A stretch of DNA of 47,693 nucleotides from an uncultured Eubacteriales bacterium (GTDB taxonomy: Bacteria > Bacillota > Clostridia > Christensenellales > QALW01). The position numbers and the translations under genes are program-made. Position 1 is the first letter of the stretch, and each line of letters starts with the position of its first letter. Shown here piece after piece: positions 1 through 8,521 of the stretch. The notes below the pieces were generated by a model. That model searched no databases. It had not been told where the DNA came from and worked only from the letters and a program-made list of their open reading frames with translations. The stretch spans positions 1 through 47,693 of the forward strand of contig URYI01000004.1 in assembly GCA_900552055.1 (NCBI GenBank), given 5' to 3'.

Positions 1-45
1 GCACGGTGGTGTGAGAGGTCGGCTGGTCAACTAATGGTCAGCCTC

Positions 46-678
46 CTACTCGATTTCTCTGTTTCCTGTAATGTAATAGTCGCAGAATTCTCCGCCGTTT
101 GCCAACGTCTGCTTTCTGTGCAGCACGCCGTGCTGGAGTGTGATCATCACCTCGTCCAACTCGCAGAACAGCGGCATCAACTCGGAAACGCCCAGCTTTT
201 CCGCATAGGCGCAGATGGGGCAGCGGGTGATGCGGTAGTAGCAAGCTCCTTCATGAGGCTGTCCCTCAAAGTCCACTTTGAACGATGTCGGATATTGTTT
301 TTCCTTTTCCGGCGTGTACCACTTGACATACTTCACGATGCTCTTTTTGTTCTCTGCCTTGCCCTTATCGGTGTTCAGGTCGGTTTTCGCAAAATACCAC
401 TTGATGTGGTAAAGCGAACGCCGCATCATCTCCTGCACCGTCTCCGGGGGGATCTTCTTCCCGCTTGCTATGTAAGGTGCGACAAAGGCGAGTGCAAACA
501 GCTCGTTGTATGCCATTGGGTTGTCGTCACCAATGTCGGCAGCTTTCCCGACCAGTTCACGATAGACTTTTTTGCTCTTTTTCATAGTCTCCCCAGCATA
601 TGCGTTGCCGTATTTCTCCGTCAGGACTGCTTTCATCGGACTCTTGAACATCCAGAAATAAAAGCCGTTGTGTTTCAT
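46..678 (-). CDS. ATC hydrolase family protein (L-2-amino-thiazoline-4-carboxylate hydrolase-like)
   Basis: The 210-residue protein resembles the ATC hydrolase family (Pfam PF14196), named after the enzyme that opens L-2-amino-thiazoline-4-carboxylate on the way to cysteine. The C-terminal third carries the Cys/His-rich segment typical of the family (GACYYRITRCPICAYAEKLG, followed by LMPLFCELD). No signal peptide or membrane segment is seen, so it should be cytosolic. A clear AGGAGG site lies about 11 bases before the ATG on the minus strand. It sits downstream of, and in the same direction as, the truncated methyltransferase at 783-1128. Many family members are only distant homologues and their real substrate is unknown, so the family call is firmer than the reaction. 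Confidence 0.75.
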   Translation of the reverse strand: MKHNGFYFWMFKSPMKAVLTEKYGNAYAGETMKKSKKVYRELVGKAADIGDDNPMAYNELFALAFVAPYIASGKKIPPETVQEMMRRSLYHIKWYFAKTDLNTDKGKAENKKSIVKYVKWYTPEKEKQYPTSFKVDFEGQPHEGACYYRITRCPICAYAEKLGVSELMPLFCELDEVMITLQHGVLHRKQTLANGGEFCDYYITGNREIE

Positions 679-679
679 A

Positions 680-754
680 TCACTTGTCCTCCTGTAATTT
701 GTTTACAGACTCAAAAAGCGCAGTCCAGCCGCCGGAATGATAAGCTCTTTTCAT
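680..754 (-). CDS. possible 24-residue leader ORF
   Basis: A short frame (begins MKRAYHSGGW, ends LQEDK) stops with TGA two bases before the ATG of the ATC-hydrolase gene, and its last codons contain the AGGAGG used by that gene. It could be a translationally coupled leader peptide, the tail of a decayed gene, or chance. A weak AGGGAT-like site precedes its ATG. No homologue is recognised. Confidence 0.25.
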   Translation of the reverse strand: MKRAYHSGGWTALFESVNKLQEDK

Positions 755-782
755 ATGGATTGCATCCCTACTGATTCCGGCA

Positions 783-1128
783 TTATTTTCTTCCAACGAT
801 CATAGCAGAATCGCCCAGCATCATCATAGCCGCACGCTGCTTCGAGCCGAAAATTTTCTCTGCGGTCTCCACATACTGAACCTCGGCAAAGCCCATGCCC
901 CTCAGTTCCTCCACAAAGGCGTTCATGTCGCCGTACATCTGCGGCTTCATATTGTCATGCAGGACAAACACGCCGCCCTTTTTCAGTACCCGCAGGCTTT
1001 CCAGCAGCAGGGCATGCTTGTCCGCACCCATAATGTTATGATAGACGTAGTTGCTGATCACAGCATCAAAGCTCCCGTCCGGGAAATCCAGCTTATTGGC
1101 ATCGCCGTGGACAAAGCCGCATTGCTTA
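783..1128 (-). pseudogene. class I SAM-dependent methyltransferase, 5' end missing
   Basis: The reading frame contains the second half of a Rossmann-fold methyltransferase: HGDANKLDFPDGSFDAV followed by ISNYVYHNI matches the motif II/post-II region of UbiE-like enzymes, and LKKGGVFVLHDN matches motif III. Reading upstream on the minus strand, the homology runs to KQCGFVHGDA and then enters the left inverted repeat of the RIT element at about 1128. The glycine-rich SAM-binding motif I and everything before it are missing, and they do not reappear at the right end of the element. Translation could only start inside (ATG at 1061), giving a 92-residue protein without a cofactor site, so I treat it as a broken gene. 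Its original product is unknown beyond the family. Confidence 0.75.
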
Positions 1129-1187
1129 CCTGTATTATCCCGAATTCGGGATAAGATTGGTTATACCGAAAGTTGGATTATCCCGAA
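1119..1187 (+). repeat. left inverted repeat of the RIT element
   Basis: Matches 4763-4831 in inverted orientation with about 8 mismatches. It contains a head-to-head pair of decamers at 1135-1144 and 1145-1154 that forms a 20-bp perfect palindrome, then decamers at 1161 (one mismatch) and 1178. Two further copies lie inside the element at 1232 and 1297. These are probably recombinase-binding sites. Confidence 0.85.
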
Positions 1188-1387
1188 ACCTTGCTTTTTC
1201 CCCTGCTTTTCTGCCGATTCCAGTCAAAAGATTCGGGATAACTTTTTCTGTTTTTTTGGTGGCTTGCAGCACTTTTCCATAGGGAGCTTCTCAACTTTCG
1301 GGATAATCTTATAGCCTCCAGTCCATCCATCCTTGATAATAGTTTACAGCAGGAAATTTACCTGACTATATCAAGGAGGCAGTGCTT

Positions 1388-2635
1388 ATGAAAGCAAAAA
1401 ATCTAACTATCAACGAAATGATTGCCCAAATCATTACAGAAGCCAGAAATCTGGGGTACTGCGAGGCTACCATCTGGAGGCATATCACTCCTAGGCTGCG
1501 GACCATTGCCGTTTACTATGAAAAAAGAGGCGTCTGCTTCTATAATCCGGTGATTACCAGGGAGCTTGTTGACCTGCAAAAAGAACGTCTGGATCGGGAA
1601 GAAATCTCCATCCACTATTACAAACGGGTCAAATCGGCAGCCAACCGTCTGGATGAGTTTTATCTGACGGGAACTCTGCATTTAAACATGCCAAAGCATG
1701 GGACGAAGTATCAAATCTCGGAGGATAACGAAAGGCTTATCGATCTTTTCCTGGATTACAAGAACTATGGCCCAAACACCAGGGACGATGTGGTGTGGGT
1801 CGTTCGTAAATACCTGCATCACTTTGAATCATTGGGATACACGACTCTTGAATGGGTGACTGTGGAACAGGTCAGGGAATTTATCCTGAAAACGGCAGCG
1901 GAGGTAAAACCTTCCAGCCTGCATAACATTCTGCTCTATCTGAAATATTTCCACATTTTTTTAAAAGAGAGCAAAATCCCAGCGCCGGACTGTATTGAGC
2001 TTTTCTCATACCGGGTCTATCGGGATATGCCGATCCAGAGCTATGTGACCGATGAGGAACTGGACCAGATCCTCCGCGTAATTGACACAGACAGTGAGAT
2101 GGGAAAACGGGACCGGGCAATCATTCTTCTTGCAGCAACAACAGGTCTGCGGGCGGGGGATCTGATCCGGATAAAACTGACAGATATTGACTGGCGAAAA
2201 GGAGAAATCCGACTTCTTCAAAGGAAAACAGGGCGCGCCAGCTATATCCCGTTGGTCAAAGAGGCAGGTGAAGCATTACAGGATTATATCCTGAATGCCC
2301 GGCCGCGTTCTGACAGCCCGGAAGTGTTTCTGAGACTGGTTGCTCCCAGGACGGGGCTGGCGGATGCGGTCAGTATCGGATGTATGTTTCAGCAGTACCA
2401 AAGAAAAGCCGGAATTCGTCGTCATGCCTTTGATGGAAAAGGATTTCATGGGCTCCGCCGTCGGCTGGCCAAAAAACTGCTGGTGACGGGAACTCCGCTT
2501 ACAACAATCGCACAAATCCTGGGACACGACGATCCGAAATCTGCGCGGCAGTACCTGTCCCTAGATACCGGCAACTTAAAAGAATGCGCTCTTGATTTCA
2601 AAGGCATTCCGCTGGAAAGGGGGGTGATGGGATGA
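1388..2635 (+). CDS. RIT tyrosine recombinase, first of three
   Basis: Tyrosine recombinase of about 415 residues. An N-terminal SAM-like core-binding domain precedes a C-terminal catalytic domain with the expected residues: Arg in TTGLRAGD (about 255), Lys in RKTGRASYIPL (about 280), His and Arg in FHGLRRR (about 353-356), His in LGHDD (about 379) and the nucleophile Tyr in ARQYLSLD (about 388). An upstream GTG at 1382 is only 2 bases from AGGAGG (1374-1379), while the ATG at 1388 is 8 bases away and is preferred. Its stop overlaps the next start (ATGA). Together with the two following genes it should catalyse movement of the RIT element, probably as a mixed complex on the decamer arrays. 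Confidence 0.9.
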   Translation: MKAKNLTINEMIAQIITEARNLGYCEATIWRHITPRLRTIAVYYEKRGVCFYNPVITRELVDLQKERLDREEISIHYYKRVKSAANRLDEFYLTGTLHLNMPKHGTKYQISEDNERLIDLFLDYKNYGPNTRDDVVWVVRKYLHHFESLGYTTLEWVTVEQVREFILKTAAEVKPSSLHNILLYLKYFHIFLKESKIPAPDCIELFSYRVYRDMPIQSYVTDEELDQILRVIDTDSEMGKRDRAIILLAATTGLRAGDLIRIKLTDIDWRKGEIRLLQRKTGRASYIPLVKEAGEALQDYILNARPRSDSPEVFLRLVAPRTGLADAVSIGCMFQQYQRKAGIRRHAFDGKGFHGLRRRLAKKLLVTGTPLTTIAQILGHDDPKSARQYLSLDTGNLKECALDFKGIPLERGVMG

Positions 2636-3606
2636 ATGGTAAGTTTATCAGTGGGTTTGCCCACGATCTGGAAAATATGATCGCTTTGAAATGTGCCCTC
2701 AGTTATTCCGAAAACACCTACCAGGAAAGGGCGCAGAGTTTTGACCGTCATTGTTTTAACATACATTCCGGCCAGAAAGAGCTTACCCAGGCCGTTGTGC
2801 TGAGCTGGCTGAAACCAGAGCCGGAGAAATCGCCCCAGACCATCCATGGGAAGGCAGCTTTCGTCAGAGCATTGGGAAAATATCAAAAATCTATCGGGAA
2901 AGCAGCATATATTCTTCCGGACCGCTTTACCGCTGGAGGAACTATATTCATTCCCTATCTGTTTGGGGATGATGAATTGGCGGCGCTGTTTCATGAAATC
3001 GACCAATACCAGTATCCCCGTGACCCGTTCCGTCCGCTTCTGTTCAGCACATACTTTCGGATGACCTATACCTGCGGTCTGCGGCCAAATGAAGGGAGAA
3101 ATCTTAGGCGAAATGAGATTGATTTAAACAGCGGAGAGGTTCGGATCATTGAAACAAAACGGCATAAAAGCAGAACGGTCATGATGTCTGAAGATATGCT
3201 TTCCCTTGCAAGGTCTTATGCCAGCATCCGGGACGCCGCGTTTCCGGAAAGCGCATATTTCTTTCCTGCACCGGATGGCGGCCCCTATTCCGCCCAGAAG
3301 ATACAGGGGAAATTTAAATGGTTCTTTGCCCGCACAAAACCGGGAATTCCCAAAGACCTTCTTCCCGCCGTCCGGGTATATGACCTCCGTCACCGATTCG
3401 CAACGGCTGTCCTGAACCGCTGGCTTGATGAAAAGAAAGAACTTTCCTCACGGCTCCCCTATCTCCAAACCTACATGGGTCATAAGGATTGGGAGGCAAC
3501 CGCATACTATATCCATCTGCTTCCGGAGAATCTGGTAAAATCGTCCGGGATCGACTGGGAAGCTATGAACCGTTTGATTCCGAGGGTAGAGCTATGGGAA
3601 AAGTAA
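2632..3606 (+). CDS. RIT tyrosine recombinase, second of three
   Basis: A 324-residue tyrosine recombinase. Catalytic residues are seen in CGLRPNEG (Arg about 151), VYDLRHRFA (His is Asp-like here, but Arg is kept) and YMGHKDWEATAYYIHL (His and Tyr). The N-terminal part is shorter than in its neighbours. It starts within the stop of the first recombinase behind a purine-rich GGAAAGGGGGG site, so translation is probably coupled. The box II residue normally His reads as D in YDLRH, a substitution seen in some family members, so activity is likely but not certain. Its partners are the two flanking recombinases. Confidence 0.88.
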   Translation: MNGKFISGFAHDLENMIALKCALSYSENTYQERAQSFDRHCFNIHSGQKELTQAVVLSWLKPEPEKSPQTIHGKAAFVRALGKYQKSIGKAAYILPDRFTAGGTIFIPYLFGDDELAALFHEIDQYQYPRDPFRPLLFSTYFRMTYTCGLRPNEGRNLRRNEIDLNSGEVRIIETKRHKSRTVMMSEDMLSLARSYASIRDAAFPESAYFFPAPDGGPYSAQKIQGKFKWFFARTKPGIPKDLLPAVRVYDLRHRFATAVLNRWLDEKKELSSRLPYLQTYMGHKDWEATAYYIHLLPENLVKSSGIDWEAMNRLIPRVELWEK

Positions 3607-4631
3607 AAGATGAACAACTGTTCAGCCTGCTGAGAGATTTTCTCCTGATCTACCTGCCAAACCAGCGGCACGCCAGCAGCAATACCGTAAAAGCATACCG
3701 TACTGCATGGAACCAGCTTTTGAAATATATAGCGGAACAGAAAAAGATTTCTATGATGTCTGTTACATTTGAAATGATCCGTTATGAAATGGTGTTGGCA
3801 TACCTGGACTGGCTTTCAGAAGAAAAAGGCATAGGCCCCGCTACCCGGAATAACAGACTGGCCGCCATACGCGCATTTATTACTTACGCTTCTGCCTGCA
3901 GGCCGGAGTATATCAGCCTGTCCAGTGAACTGGCAGCGATTAAGATTCAGAAAAAGGAGCGTTTCCGGGAGGTGGACTATATGTCCGAAGCCGCGGTCAA
4001 GGCTCTGCTGGCGGTACCTGATACCCGCACAAAAATGGGACTGCGGGATCAATTCCTGATGATCTTTCTTTATGACACAGGCGCAAGGATTCAGGAGGCC
4101 CTGGATGTGAAAATCTGTGATCTGCGGATTGACAAAACACCAACAGTGACGCTTCATGGAAAGGGCGGCAAGATCCGGGTAGTCCCCTTAATGAAGGATA
4201 CGGTACAGCATCTGGATAACTACATGAGTGTATTTCATAAAGGAGAAAGTGCCTTTTCAACGGAATGGCTTTTTTATGTAGAGCGAAAAGGTTCCCGCAG
4301 CGCAATGTGTGATGATACGGCGAGACTCCGTATCCAAAAGTATGCAGAACTGGCAAGGGAGACCTGCCTCGATGTGCCGGAACGGGTTCATCCTCATCTG
4401 TGGAGGCATACTAGGGCGATGCACTTATACCAGCATGGAATGGATCTGACGATGATTTCCCAGTGGCTGGGGCACAAGCAGGTTGAAACAACGTTGATTT
4501 ACGCTTACGCAGATACGGAAGCCAAGCGGAAAGCGATTGAAAAAGCCATGGGTACAGGCCTTGCCGATACAGAATCGGTGAATTACACAGTTAGTGATGA
4601 AGATACGTTAAAACGGCTCTACGGTCTGTGA
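3594..4631 (+). CDS. RIT tyrosine recombinase, third of three
   Basis: A 345-residue XerC/XerD-like recombinase. The N-terminal core-binding domain spans about residues 5-110. Catalytic residues: Arg165 in DTGARIQEAL, Lys in HGKGGKIRVVPL, His268 and Arg271 in HPHLWRH, His294 in WLGHKQ, Tyr303 in TLIYAYAD. The frame is open upstream to 3489, but the ATG at 3594 is chosen because it gives the 13-bp overlap with the preceding gene and the usual N-terminus length. It is the last gene of the element; the right-end decamer array starts only 14 bases after its stop. Confidence 0.9.
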   Translation: MGKVKDEQLFSLLRDFLLIYLPNQRHASSNTVKAYRTAWNQLLKYIAEQKKISMMSVTFEMIRYEMVLAYLDWLSEEKGIGPATRNNRLAAIRAFITYASACRPEYISLSSELAAIKIQKKERFREVDYMSEAAVKALLAVPDTRTKMGLRDQFLMIFLYDTGARIQEALDVKICDLRIDKTPTVTLHGKGGKIRVVPLMKDTVQHLDNYMSVFHKGESAFSTEWLFYVERKGSRSAMCDDTARLRIQKYAELARETCLDVPERVHPHLWRHTRAMHLYQHGMDLTMISQWLGHKQVETTLIYAYADTEAKRKAIEKAMGTGLADTESVNYTVSDEDTLKRLYGL

Positions 4632-4762
4632 TGCGGCAAAAAGATTATCCCGAATTTTAGGAATATATCTTTCTAATCCTGGCGGAAGAGTCCTAAAAGC
4701 GTGGAAAAGTTATCCCGAATCTTTTTATAAAAAGCTGGTGGACAAGCGGCTTCTTTTAGAGA

Positions 4763-4831
4763 TTCGGGATAATCCAACTTTCGGGATAACCTGTATTATC
4801 CCGAATTCGGGATAAAATCGGCAAGCAATGC
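4763..4831 (-). repeat. right inverted repeat of the RIT element
   Basis: Inverted copy of 1119-1187. Decamers are at 4763, 4780, 4796 and 4806, the last two forming the same 20-bp palindrome as at the left end. Two more decamers lie inside the element at 4645 and 4710, giving six at each end. Confidence 0.85.
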
Positions 4832-5101
4832 AAACATATACATGTTTTGCGATTTTAGCCGGATTGCACCGGCCAAAATGCTTTTTGAGGGATTCCCCCC
4901 AAGCCCCCAAGATCGTCCCCATTCGGTGACGGCTGCGCGTCCTGCGGACGCTGAAAATTTTTCCATGACAAAAGAAAAACTCTATGCAAATGGTTAATCC
5001 ATTCACATAGAGTTTTCTTATTTCCCATTCACTTGGCATAGGTCAGTATTTTTACAATACTTCTTTATGCTCCTCTGCCCTTATGCGGTGGCTCTTTTTT
5101 C
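4832..5101. other. intergenic region, GC-rich box and hairpins, no gene
   Basis: No convincing gene. 4884-4952 holds a C-rich stretch followed by a small stem (CGTCC/GGACG around 4940-4950). This arrangement reminds me of sequences upstream of mobilisation genes in clostridial ICEs, but I cannot verify that. The end of the region is the promoter that drives the ParM-like gene. Confidence 0.4.
4976..5020 (+). terminator. hairpin, possible terminator
   Basis: AAAACTCTATG (4976-4986) pairs with CATAGAGTTTT (5006-5016). An inner AATGG/CCATT stem closes a TTAAT loop, with a small internal loop between the two stems. The 3' arm ends in a T-rich tract. No gene in this window obviously needs it, so it may end a transcript coming from the RIT element. 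Confidence 0.5.
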
Positions 5102-5130
5102 TTGACAAATGAAAACCCATTTGCTACTTT
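5102..5130 (+). promoter_or_regulatory. sigma-70 type promoter for the ParM-like gene
   Basis: TTGACA (5102-5107), 17-bp spacer, TACTTT (5125-5130). The -35 is preceded directly by CTTTTTTC, the same arrangement as at 10301, 15402 and 20369. The start site would fall near 5137, just ahead of the AGGAGG at 5147-5152. Confidence 0.65.
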
Positions 5131-5161
5131 TCCCAAAAACCAGAACAGGAGGCGCAGTCAC

Positions 5162-6301
5162 ATGCTTACCAATTATTGTTATCAGACGGATATCCGCTTT
5201 CAAAGCTTAAACTGTCCCGTGCCGTCGCCGCTGCTTTGTGGGCTCGACATTGGGTATTCCGGAATTAAGATACAATCGCCCTGCAATGCGTCCATTATCC
5301 CCAGCATTGTGGTCAAGGCCAGAAACGATTCGCCGCTTTTGATCAATGGGGAGGATATCCGATACCGGGATGAAAAAGGGCAGATGTGGTATGTAGGCAG
5401 TCTGGCCAAAAAGACGCTGCTGTATGGCAGCACGGCCATTAAATCCACAACGCTTTTAGGAAGGCAGCGGGTGCAGTCGGAGGAATTCCTCGTACAGAGC
5501 CGTATCGGCTTTTTCTTCGCAAAACTGCGGGGGCTGCCGGAAGGCGGATATGATATGGACGAAAGGCCGCTGAAGGTACAGACCGGCCTGCCGCCGGAAT
5601 TTATTGTACAGGATACGGAAACGCTTCTGCAGCGCCTGACGGGGGAACATTCTTTTTATGTCCGGATCGGGAAAAGGCCGTGGCTCAATGTGAAGGTGAA
5701 ATTGGAAAGGCGGGATATCCATGTCTGCAAGCAGCCGTTTGGAACATTGATGTCCAGCGTGATCAGCGAGGCCGGCGTCATGACCAACCCGGCACTTCTG
5801 AAGAAAAACGTCCTGATCCTGGACGCCGGGTTCCATACAACGGATACTTACCATTTTATCCAGGGCGCAAAAGAAGGCGCGTCGCTGACATGGGAGAACT
5901 ATTCCATGCAGGAGGTGTACCAGCGTACCTGCAGCGATATCCTGCGGGCGTCCGGAAATAAGGCGGACGTCTCGGTATACAACCTGGAGAAGGCGTTCGA
6001 CAGCGGCGTCATTCATTATGGGCCAAAGAAAGAGCCGTATGATTTCAAAAAGAATTTCTATGGGAACCTGCGGAGCGTCTGCAATGAACTTCTCCAGGAA
6101 CTCAATGCGGCCTACGATAATATGATCAACGTGGATGTAATCCTGCTGACCGGAGGAACCGGTGTTGCCTGGGAACGGTACATCCGTGATTTTTATAAGG
6201 ACACAAAGGCGCTGGAGATTATCCTTTCCGGGGAAGGAAGGGAGGCGGCCAGAGCGAATGTGAGGGGGTATTACAACCTTTTGGTTTCCCGATTTCGATA
6301 G
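5162..6301 (+). CDS. ParM/Alp-like bacterial actin (plasmid or ICE segregation ATPase)
   Basis: A 379-residue actin-fold ATPase of the ParM/StbA/Alp type. The phosphate-1 loop is LDIGYSGIKI (residues about 28-37), phosphate-2 is VLILDAGFHTTD, and the adenosine motif is LLTGGTG near the C-terminus. Such proteins form dynamic filaments that push DNA copies apart with the help of a DNA-binding adaptor. The frame is open from 5102, but that codon is part of the -35 box; the ATG at 5162 has AGGAGG nine bases upstream. The small gene right after it (12 bases away) is the natural candidate for the adaptor. Its presence suggests that the element stabilises a circular form after excision. Confidence 0.8.
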   Translation: MLTNYCYQTDIRFQSLNCPVPSPLLCGLDIGYSGIKIQSPCNASIIPSIVVKARNDSPLLINGEDIRYRDEKGQMWYVGSLAKKTLLYGSTAIKSTTLLGRQRVQSEEFLVQSRIGFFFAKLRGLPEGGYDMDERPLKVQTGLPPEFIVQDTETLLQRLTGEHSFYVRIGKRPWLNVKVKLERRDIHVCKQPFGTLMSSVISEAGVMTNPALLKKNVLILDAGFHTTDTYHFIQGAKEGASLTWENYSMQEVYQRTCSDILRASGNKADVSVYNLEKAFDSGVIHYGPKKEPYDFKKNFYGNLRSVCNELLQELNAAYDNMINVDVILLTGGTGVAWERYIRDFYKDTKALEIILSGEGREAARANVRGYYNLLVSRFR

Positions 6302-6312
6302 GAGGAGGTATC

Positions 6313-6840
6313 GTGCGCGTTCATTTGCGATTTTTAAAAAAGGATCCGGATTTATGTAAGTGGCGCCATTCGGTAAGCGGGAAAATGCTGAGCTTTTACC
6401 TGAACAGCATCTTATCCGCGGAGCTGCATAACAGGATAGCCTTTATCCCTCAGACGGTGCTGCTCTCCATGGACGAAAGCCCCTGCGATATTTCCTTTCA
6501 TACGTCCTCAAGGGAGATTGAAGCGTTTGTCGCTTCAATCCCGTCTAATCAGAGGAACAAGGTGATTAAGGAAATCATACGAAAGCATCTTCGCAGCCAA
6601 GGTGTGATAAAAAGCAGGACTGTTAATCCTTTTTCAGAAGAGGTGCAGATGGCGCCGGATAAGCCGATACCAAAAAGGGCGAAGGTGGAGTTTGTTCCGG
6701 AAAAAACAGAGCATGTCGGTTTTGCCCCCGCCGCCACTGTACGGACAGACAAGCCGGAACAGAAAGAGGACAGTGACGGTGAGGAGACCGATGAGGAACG
6801 AGAACTGCGCATGGCGCTGATCGCCATGGCGGGCGAATAG
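6313..6840 (+). CDS. ParR-like adaptor candidate, function unproven
   Basis: A 175-residue protein starting at GTG 6313 behind a strong AGGAGGAGG site. The N-terminal 110 residues look folded and end in a basic helix (NKVIKEIIRKHLRSQG); the C-terminal 60 residues are low-complexity and acidic (EETDEERELRMALIAMAGE at the end). A basic N-terminal part with an acidic, flexible tail next to a ParM-like actin is what is expected of a centromere-binding ParR protein whose tail touches the filament, but I see no recognisable ribbon-helix-helix motif. The role is inferred from position only. Confidence 0.5.
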   Translation: MRVHLRFLKKDPDLCKWRHSVSGKMLSFYLNSILSAELHNRIAFIPQTVLLSMDESPCDISFHTSSREIEAFVASIPSNQRNKVIKEIIRKHLRSQGVIKSRTVNPFSEEVQMAPDKPIPKRAKVEFVPEKTEHVGFAPAATVRTDKPEQKEDSDGEETDEERELRMALIAMAGE

Positions 6841-6851
6841 GAGAGGAGCCT

Positions 6852-7247
6852 ATGAAGATTGAAAAAATAGCCGCAGGGGTTCTGGGACTTCTTGTGGCAG
6901 TATTTTTCATCATTTATTTCACCCTGCCGGAACAGGGTGAGCAGATATATATCCCACAGGAGACCAGTGTACCGGAAGAAATCGAGATTCCGGAGGGATA
7001 TCAGAGGGTGGACAATTACAGCGACGTGTACTATACCGAGACGGAAGATGGCTATCGGTATCTGTGGCTCGTACAGTTTTTTGACGGCAGCTATGGCTGG
7101 CAGGAAGTGGACGAAAACGGAAATCTGATATTCCCGAACCGTGGGACGGAGGAAGCGCCTTCGGAGGAAGCTTCGCCGGCGGGAGAAACGGGGGAAAGCT
7201 CGCCGGACAGTTCGGAAAATGCGGAAACGGAACCGGCGTCAGAGTGA
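6852..7247 (+). CDS. small membrane-anchored extracellular protein, unknown function
   Basis: 131 residues. One hydrophobic segment at about 7-26 (AAGVLGLLVAVFFIIYF) with a short basic N-terminus predicts an uncleaved anchor with the rest outside the cell. The middle contains an aromatic-rich unit (VYYTETEDGYRYLWLVQFFD), and the last 35 residues are a Glu/Ser/Pro/Ala tail. It is 11 bases after the ParR-like gene with its own GAGAGGAG site. The minus-strand frames over it are shadows. No family is recognised. Confidence 0.65.
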   Translation: MKIEKIAAGVLGLLVAVFFIIYFTLPEQGEQIYIPQETSVPEEIEIPEGYQRVDNYSDVYYTETEDGYRYLWLVQFFDGSYGWQEVDENGNLIFPNRGTEEAPSEEASPAGETGESSPDSSENAETEPASE

Positions 7248-7320
7248 TTTTCTTGATTTCCCGCCTGCCGGAAGTTAATCTTTCCCCTGCATAGATTGAT
7301 TTCATACAGGAGGAATAAAA

Positions 7321-8463
7321 ATGACGGATACAGAACGGGATTTGAGAACGGCAATGAACAATTTACTTTGCATGATCACCCTCAGCGGACGGATGAATCA
7401 GACGGTGAAGGAACTGGAGGCATTGTTTGCAGTATCTGATTTTGAAAAGCGGATATTTGAACAGCCCCAGCAAATGAGAGGTTATGCAGAGGCGAAAGCA
7501 ATGCTGTATGACGCGGTGGAACAGATCAAGGCTACTTATGGCAAGCAAATTATTTCCGAAGCATACGAGGCGTTCAAAAACGCCCTTTCCGAACCAGCGT
7601 TTTGCGAGGAAACGGGAATTGACATTGCACTGGAAAAGACAGAGGCGGCGGGGCTGTTCAACGATGTATTCAACCGCATGGTGGATATGGAAAGTTCGTT
7701 TCCGGATGAAGCGGATGGATATCTGATTTTCGTGGAGCTGGTACGGGAAGTGAGGAGCCAGACCACACGGTCGGACACAGCGGCTGATATCTGCCCGTAT
7801 TGCAACGGCCTTCCGTCCAAAACGGCCAAAGCGGATTTCTTTGGGGAAAACCACGACGACAACGAAGGCTATGTGTGGGCCTGCGAGTGTGGTGCCTATG
7901 CCTACATGAACAGGGAAGGCAATGTGATTGGGACCATGGCGGACAGGGAGCTGCACTACCAGAGAAAAATTGTGAAAAAGATTCTGTTCGACCTATGCGG
8001 CGCGGCCGGGATGACCATTTATGAGAGCTGCCGTTGGGCCGCATGGATAACGGGGAAATCCCTGAATACCGTCCAGGATGTTGAGTATCTGAGCATGGAA
8101 GATTGCGATGCGGTACGCTCCCTGTACAACGAGGTAAAGAAACGTCTGAAAACAAAGCGGTTCCAATATCCCCACACCCACGGAGAACTGATGAAGTTCC
8201 TGGAGGACGGCGGCCGGATGATGGCGCAAAATGCGTTTGGCTATCGGTATGGGCGGCTGCTGATTCCTATTTTAACAGGAAGTGAAGCCATCCGCATCCG
8301 GTACCAGAAGGGAATCCAGGAGGTCATGCTGCCCAAAGGACTGGAATATCGCTTTGAAGGCGACCAGATGATGATCCTGCATCCCAGCGGAAAGCGTGAA
8401 AAGTACAAGTTATTTACAAAAGAACAGAGACTGGAGCTGTATCAGAGGGAAAAGAAGGAATAA
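7321..8463 (+). CDS. DUF3268-type zinc-finger protein
   Basis: 380 residues. The central part shows the zinc-finger-containing family DUF3268 (PF11672): ICPYCNGLP, then WACECGAYAYMNREGN and IGTMADRELHYQRK, with four cysteines to bind zinc at about residues 157-190. In phages and mobile elements this domain is of unknown function but is thought to contact nucleic acid. The first 140 residues are mostly helical; the C-terminal 100 residues contain short strands and a basic tail. AGGAGG lies 8 bases before the ATG. It follows the ParM block after a 73-bp gap that has no clear terminator, so read-through is likely. Confidence 0.65.
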   Translation: MTDTERDLRTAMNNLLCMITLSGRMNQTVKELEALFAVSDFEKRIFEQPQQMRGYAEAKAMLYDAVEQIKATYGKQIISEAYEAFKNALSEPAFCEETGIDIALEKTEAAGLFNDVFNRMVDMESSFPDEADGYLIFVELVREVRSQTTRSDTAADICPYCNGLPSKTAKADFFGENHDDNEGYVWACECGAYAYMNREGNVIGTMADRELHYQRKIVKKILFDLCGAAGMTIYESCRWAAWITGKSLNTVQDVEYLSMEDCDAVRSLYNEVKKRLKTKRFQYPHTHGELMKFLEDGGRMMAQNAFGYRYGRLLIPILTGSEAIRIRYQKGIQEVMLPKGLEYRFEGDQMMILHPSGKREKYKLFTKEQRLELYQREKKE

Positions 8464-8521
8464 GACAGGCGGGTATCTGATTGCAGATACCCCATACATA
8501 AGCAGAGATGGAGGTGTCGGC

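Larger units (their letters stand above)
1119..4831 (+). mobile_element. RIT (recombinase-in-trio) transposable element, apparently complete
   Basis: Three different tyrosine recombinases with overlapping ends (stop/start overlaps of 4 and 13 bp), in one direction, are flanked by 69-bp imperfect inverted repeats (1119-1187 and 4763-4831, about 61 of 69 positions identical by eye). This is the defining layout of RIT elements. Each end carries six copies of the decamer TTATCCCGAA or its complement. No cargo gene is present. No target duplication is obvious, which fits a tyrosine-recombinase mechanism. The left end interrupts the methyltransferase; the right end abuts the ICE-like region. Confidence 0.85.

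Noticed and set aside
4725..5039. Minus-strand open frame as continuation of the methyltransferase
   Set aside because: Its translation has no methyltransferase motif I and runs through the inverted repeat.
5102..5161. Extended N-terminus of the ParM-like protein
   Set aside because: The TTG codon at 5102 is the -35 box of the promoter; AGGAGG marks the ATG at 5162.
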